Shown one piece after another: positions 58,853-64,000 of a stretch of DNA of 64,000 bases. Both the position numbers and the translations under genes were made by a program. Source of the stretch: Ianthella basta (taxonomy: Eukaryota; Porifera; Demospongiae; Verongiida; Ianthellidae); the NCBI GenBank assembly GCA_964019415.1, contig OZ025886.1:2177384-2241383 (forward strand), written 5' to 3'. The notes under the pieces were generated by a model. That model saw nothing but the letters and a program-made list of their open reading frames with translations, searched no databases and was not told where the DNA came from. The first letter of the stretch is position 1. Each line of letters starts with the position of its first letter.

Positions 58853-59700
58853 ACATTGCACCAACTTACCAGAGTTGTAAAAGATCTTGCAATAACAGCT
58901 TACTTAACATGGTTTAACAGAGCTGTAAGTTAACAGACTTGCTCAACACTGTTAACCCAAGTAATGAATGTGCAATCATTCAGAATATCAATACTGATAT
59001 TCATGGTGCCATATACAAACTGTACAAATGTACTGGAGGTTTTAGGCTAGAAACATAATGTTGTGGAAATCACTTCACCCTGGAGCAAGATGAAGGACTA
59101 CGTACCCATTGCTCCTATCTTGGCTTGCTTACTGCAAGATGAATAAACACTTCACTTTACACATACTCCCAAGCAACAATCAAACAGTGGACATTCAGCT
59201 GCCTATATATGCACACCATGCATGCATGTAGACTTCAGGAAGGTGTACATGTGTGCTACTGTGTGTGCATGCATACACAAATCATGTACATGCTGAGGTG
59301 CTGCCATAGTATACTAGTACTTAGTTGTACTAGTATACTACGGCTGCGTATAGTAGTAACATATATACCTGACATCCAATCTAGCTATACCTTACAACCA
59401 TTCCAGAGTAAGTGGGCTCCATCTGCTGTCATGCCTCTTCATGACAACTATACCTTACAACCATTCCAGAGTAAGTGGGCTCCATCTGCTGTCATGCCTC
59501 TTCACTATCAGCTTACTGTACACAAAATGCTCTCCATTCTGTTCTCATGCCTGTAAATGGCTTGCATGCCTCACATACACCATACGTAGCTAGAACAGTA
59601 CTAACAACATACAAATATGCATATATACCTCACAGTATATTCTCATTCACCCATATGCACAAATTAATACATACAGCAGTATAGTAGCTTAATTCATGAG

Positions 59701-59967
59701 TACTGTAGAAGAAGAGGCTCATTGCTACATTGTTCAATGTAGGCGAATAGTTTGTGGGCAGTACATAGCAGATTATTCAACAACTGAATGCAGGACGTTT
59801 CGACTCGAAGGCCTTCGTCAGCTGCGTACAAAACTCAATTTCTTACTTACTTTCAACTTAATTTCCAGTTTTGTATGCAGCTGACGAAGGCCTTCGGGCC
59901 GAAACTTCCTGCATTCAGTTGTTGAATAATCTGCTACGTATTGCCCACAAACTATTTGCCTACATTA
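59701..59967. mobile_element. Penelope-like insertion, family B
   Basis: Unit copy; arms at 59789-59828 (-) and 59876-59913 (+). Confidence 0.65.
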
Positions 59968-60965
59968 ATTCATGAGCTTGCATGTGTGTAGTGACTGCTG
60001 CATTCTAGTATTGCATTCCAGTACTTAGTCTAGTTCTTCTACTCATTCTGTAGCATACAGAAGTCAGCAATGTACATGATTTGTGTATGCATGCGCACAC
60101 AGTAGCACACATGTACACCTTCCTGAAGTCTACATGCATGCATGGTGTGCATATAGGCAGCTGAATGTCCACTGTTTGATTGTTGCTTGGGAGTATGTGT
60201 AAAGCAAAGGCTTTATTCATCTTGCAGCATGCAAGCCAAGATAGGAGCAATGGGTACGTAGTCCTTCATCTTGCTCCAGGGTGAAGTGATTTCCACAACA
60301 TTATGTTTCTAGCCTAAAACCTCCAGTACATTTGTACAGTTTGTATATGGCACCATGAATATCAATATTCATTTTATTAATATGATTATAATTCATACTT
60401 GGGTTAACAGTGTTGAATAAGTCTGTTAACTTACAGCTCTGTTAAACCATGTTAAGTAAGCTGTTATTGCAAGTTAGCAAGATCTTTTAAAACTCTAGAT
60501 CTGGTAACTAAGGCAGTTGGTGCAGTGATGAGGAGAAAGGCTTTGGACAGGGTGCTTCCGCATTAACCCTGCCCTTGTCTTTACTCAGCTAGGTTTTTGG
60601 AATTTAATTGGCATGCTTACATCACATTATACACTGTCACTTGCACTGCCAAAGCCCGCCATTTTGTCATGTCATACTGCATTTAATTAATTAAGTGAGC
60701 ATCACATCTCTAGTTTGTACTGTGCCACAGGGGACAGCTAGACCAATGACACATGTCACAATAATTCCAAACATTCTGAATTAAAACAGTACATGGCATG
60801 GTGACATGGGTTTGAGTGTATCCATGGATCTAACCTGTGATGTGCAGGGCAGTACAAGCCAAAAACAGCACACAAGGGTTGTACGTAGAGGTAATCTAAC
60901 TACAGAACACCCCATGCTCCTCCTTCTCACTCTCTCTCTCACTCTCACTCTTCTCACTCACTCTC

Positions 60966-61578
60966 TTAGAGAACTAAGCACATAGCACAAGCCATCCACT
61001 GAGCCAAAGGCGACATCATGAGAGAGCAGCAGAGCAGGGTATGAGAAGACAGGCTTTGGACAGGAGTGCTTCCACCGAACAGAGCTAGAATCCTGTACAA
61101 TACGTACATGAGGAATGCATAACACTAGTCTCAATAGCTGCCCTGTCTGCTGGCTGCTATTTACACACACGCAAACATGCACACACACAATTGATTGATC
61201 AATTAATGTATACTAATGTATAAATAGGTTATGCAATACAGGTACCTACATTTATGTAGTTATTCATCATTAATAGACTGCACTCCTCAAACCTCTAGCC
61301 AACTGCACATATTGGATAAAAAATAGTTTTTGAGACTGACTTCAAAATCAGTTTAATCAAGCCAGCCATTGCAAATTGGGGGCTAATATTGTTCACTCTT
61401 GTTATCACTTACTGTGCTCATTCGCCAACTGGCCTCACCATGCACACACTACTGTGGTGCTCCACTCACAGTGTCCACTGCCACCACTGTCCAATTGAGT
61501 GTTGCTATGTGGAGAGTCCTCAGTTGGTGGTCCAGACAAACTGAGGAGAAGCTGGACCCTCCCTCAAGGTGAAACTTG
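60966..61578 (-). pseudogene. AASDH: AASDH exon pair, donor end replaced
   Basis: Upstream exon 61470-61578 is normal. In the second exon (to 61092), the last dozen coding bases next to the donor are replaced by a CTCT/CTCA-rich stretch (about 60930-60966), so it ends SSLRE and stops. Confidence 0.75.
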
Positions 61579-61629
61579 CTAAAATAAGATTTCAATTGTC
61601 TAGAACATTTACAGTATAATGATTTGTGT

Positions 61630-61845
61630 GTATTACCTACCTGACTAGTCCTGTGTGGGCTGCTGGAGTTGTGTTACACACCTGGATACATCAAAGCACA
61701 TGCCTGTAACACTTCACATTCTAACATATGGCTCATGTAATGTGATATGCTTTCCTGTCTACTGCCCTAAATTTTTGCAATTGCTTACATGACTGCATCA
61801 CTAGCTTGGTAACCTGGTTCAGTAAATAGACTGTTTGAACCTTCA
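61630..61845 (+). repeat. Dispersed boundary repeat, copy 11
   Basis: Copy equivalent to 18600-18815; followed by the foldback at about 61875-61970. Confidence 0.75.
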
Positions 61846-62031
61846 TGTCTACTTTGGCTACTTATATGTATTAGTTATAACACTTCAGGAGGGATATGGC
61901 TGATTTGTAAGCACCACCCATGAGGGGGAGTGCTTATCAATCAGCCATATCTCGACAGGAGGTGTTATAATGGATTTATTCCTCGTTGCTAGGTTTAGCT
62001 TTGGAAGGTGCCAGTGTCACAGTGTATTCGG

Positions 62032-63577
62032 TATCCCCAATTTTTTTGTATCCCCGTACAATATTCCCTAGAGAATTTAGAGCAGGAATGCCACATTCCC
62101 TTAGTGCATTGTATCCCCTGTCTTGCAAACGTCTGTGCTAGAACGACCAAGTCCTGAACGTCTATATACGCTAGAGTAATCAGGTCCCCAACGATCTAGT
62201 GTCCTGGCGAGAAGAAGACTATGGCAACGCTTGGGTGCGGGCAGGAAGAAATCAAAGAAGTGAGGACGTTGAATCACACCCTGCATTCCTCATTAGCAAC
62301 CAAACCTGCATAAAAGCAGGCCTGTCGCTGTCAACAGCAACAATATTAATCTCCAAATGGAAGAAGCGATCACTACCAAGATGACGGTCCCCTGACCTTC
62401 AGCAACATGTGCTGGTGGTGTTTGCAAACATTCTATATACTTGCACTTGGGGTGGTTAGCTACCCTCAGCAACTTGCACTGGTGCTCTTGTTTCTAGAAG
62501 CACTGGCATGCATATACTGCATGGCAGATTGAAACTTGCACTGTGTGGTGGTGCATGGTGGTGGTGGTATAGCGGTGTTATGGATTTGGTGCTATAATAC
62601 TCTTATAGGTGTATGGTGATGTTGGCTGTACATGAAGTGGCAGTTATAGAGTGGTGGCAGTCGGTGGCTGGTTGGCTTTCATGCAAGTACCATGGCCACT
62701 GCCATATGCATGCATGTGCCTCACCACATGTGTATGTGGCAGTCATTGGTACACCAATGTGAATGTGCCCTACCACCATGTGTGTCACCGTATATGAATG
62801 TGCATGGCAGTCAATGCTGGCAGTTGTGCACTTGCACGCAAGCACTCCTTCGGTGGGCTAGCCTGCAAGTGCCCTACCGCCATTTGTTTCACCATATGTG
62901 ATGTGGCAGTTAGTGGTGGTGGTGGAGCGCTTGCAAGAAAGCCTGACAACCATAGATACAACGCATACAATATGATACAATATGGTACAATACACATTAC
63001 TGAAAGCTGCATGCATTGGCACATTATATATACAATGAGCTGGGTGTTATTTCTTGCACTAAATCAGGCAAGCACAACCCGGAAGAGCTTTCGTCCAGTC
63101 GAGCGCATTGACTCGCGGCAGGCCAATTTGTGTGCAAGTGCTCTCCTGCTTACCGTATACGCGTAAAGGTGGAAACGTCCCACGTTTGACTAGTCGTGAT
63201 TACGCCGCTGACACTGCCGCAGCGTATCTTGAAGCACTTCCTTAAGGTTCCACGTTCCTAGAGGCCGTGTGTCTCCCAGGTACCAGTTGATTCGCTATCT
63301 AACCATAGAAGCTAGTAAAAAGCACCCTACTACAGGATGGGACTTCCTCGACTACCAGCAGAAACTGTTAAGCGACGATATCTGTGAACTCTGCAGTTCC
63401 TTGCAGTCTATGCAGCGTCTCAGCAACTGCTTGTCCCAACATGGTTGATGGATGTCACTACAACCCCTTGGGGGCGGAACACACCAAAAAGGAGTTCAGA
63501 AAAACTCAGTTCACGGTCGGGGATACAGTATCGTAATGTATTTTACCCGGGGGATACAAAATTAGAGGGATAGAATA
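62032..63577. mobile_element. Unclassified TIR element, second copy
   Basis: Nearly identical to 18996-20541, with the same GTATCCCC-type ends and no recognisable protein. Confidence 0.45.
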
Positions 63578-63715
63578 ACATTAAAGTGACATGTGTGTAT
63601 ATATGTGTATTGTATATGTTACGTATACACGTTAACTATAATCAGGCAAACTCTTGCTCGCCGCGCACACTGGTATATAGAAAGCACGATCATCTCTCTC
63701 TCCCTCCGACTGGCA

Positions 63716-64000
63716 ATGGCGAATTTGCAAGCGGGATCTTGTCTTCCAAGTGGCGCACAGGAGGACTCCAAAGACAGTCCGCCAACTAAAGACACTGTCA
63801 GGCAGAGCAACCAGGGTAGCACTGCACTGCCGCTGACAAGCTCACTGCAGGCGGGACGGCAATGCACACGAGAATCCGAATATCCGCTGAAAGGCAATCA
63901 GGGAATTGTGAAGGAAAGCCCGCACATGGAAGAGCCATCCGATACCCTGCATCGGCGCAATATTATTCTTCTCGGAAGAGCTGGAGTAGGGAAAGCGGCA
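63716..64000 (+). pseudogene. GIMAP/AIG1-like GTPase start, cut by window edge
   Basis: Copy of the start at 20680, with six extra bases near 63795 that keep the frame. The P-loop again reads GRAGVGKA, so the Ser/Thr change to Ala is shared with the first copy and predates the block duplication. The 3' part is outside the window. Confidence 0.6.

Larger units (their letters stand above)
43375..62030. repeat. Inverted-repeat array 2 with 4.57-kb tandem units
   Basis: Same arms, hairpin spacer and AASDH exon pieces as array 1, arranged as four units of about 4.57 kb (roughly 43717-48289, 48290-52862, 52863-57435 and 57436-62030). Each unit carries one family A and one family B palindromic insertion, one truncated and one complete AASDH exon, one upstream AASDH exon, one boundary repeat and one 97-bp foldback. 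Internal units differ by very few bases by eye, so amplification is recent or partly an assembly effect. Confidence 0.88.
57436..62030. repeat. Last 4.57-kb tandem unit
   Basis: Starts with the junction hairpin (57436-57481) and, unlike the others, continues at its right end into the whole TIR element, so it holds the original right flank. Confidence 0.85.

Overview
The window is eukaryotic nuclear DNA from an animal, probably an early-branching marine invertebrate such as a sponge. The placement is tentative. It rests on short GT-AG introns of about 150-450 bp, a cilia gene (CFAP57), CHST15-like sulfotransferases, an AIG1/GIMAP-type GTPase, an RTE-like LINE and many small palindromic elements. 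No bacterial operon structure, tRNA or rRNA was recognised. A 200-base N gap (25501-25700) marks an assembly join.

Layout. 1-2.0 kb holds the last four exons of CFAP57 (+). 3.0-4.4 kb is an intronless CHST15-like sulfotransferase (-). 5.9-8.7 kb repeats the pair: CFAP57 exons 3-4, then a second sulfotransferase. 10.2-18.5 kb is a relic of the CFAP57 3' end followed by an inverted-repeat array built from AASDH exon pieces (-). 19.0-20.5 kb is a 1.5-kb terminal-inverted-repeat element. 20.7-21.1 kb is a GIMAP-like gene start. 21.1-28.2 kb is rich in palindromes and small DNA elements and includes the N gap. 28.3-31.2 kb is a LINE with one uninterrupted 930-residue ORF. 31.2-31.9 kb is the body of a GIMAP-like GTPase ending in a CaaX box. 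33.3-34.9 kb has a CFAP57 relic and the last three exons of AASDH (-). From about 35.3 kb the 2.8-20.9 kb region is repeated: sulfotransferase, CFAP57 tail, sulfotransferase, AASDH array, TIR element and GIMAP start, which runs off the right edge. The period is about 32.5 kb, but the second array is about 10.5 kb longer.

Duplication is layered: a roughly 1.5-kb palindromic monomer containing an AASDH exon fragment; a 1,807-bp tandem copy in array 1; a 4,573-bp tandem unit in array 2; and the 32.5-kb block. Two families of short palindromic insertions (six and five copies), apparently non-autonomous Penelope-like elements, lie inside the array. Each carries a hammerhead-ribozyme-like motif in both arms. 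Family A shows a matched U3/A8 change where the standard core has C3/G8.

Gene relations. CFAP57 and AASDH converge on each other, and the sulfotransferases lie between copies of their 3' ends. A related 230-bp repeat sits at nearly every module boundary and is a candidate substrate for the rearrangements. Only CFAP57 (as far as visible) and three sulfotransferase copies look fully coding. The AASDH, GIMAP and fourth sulfotransferase copies all show damage.
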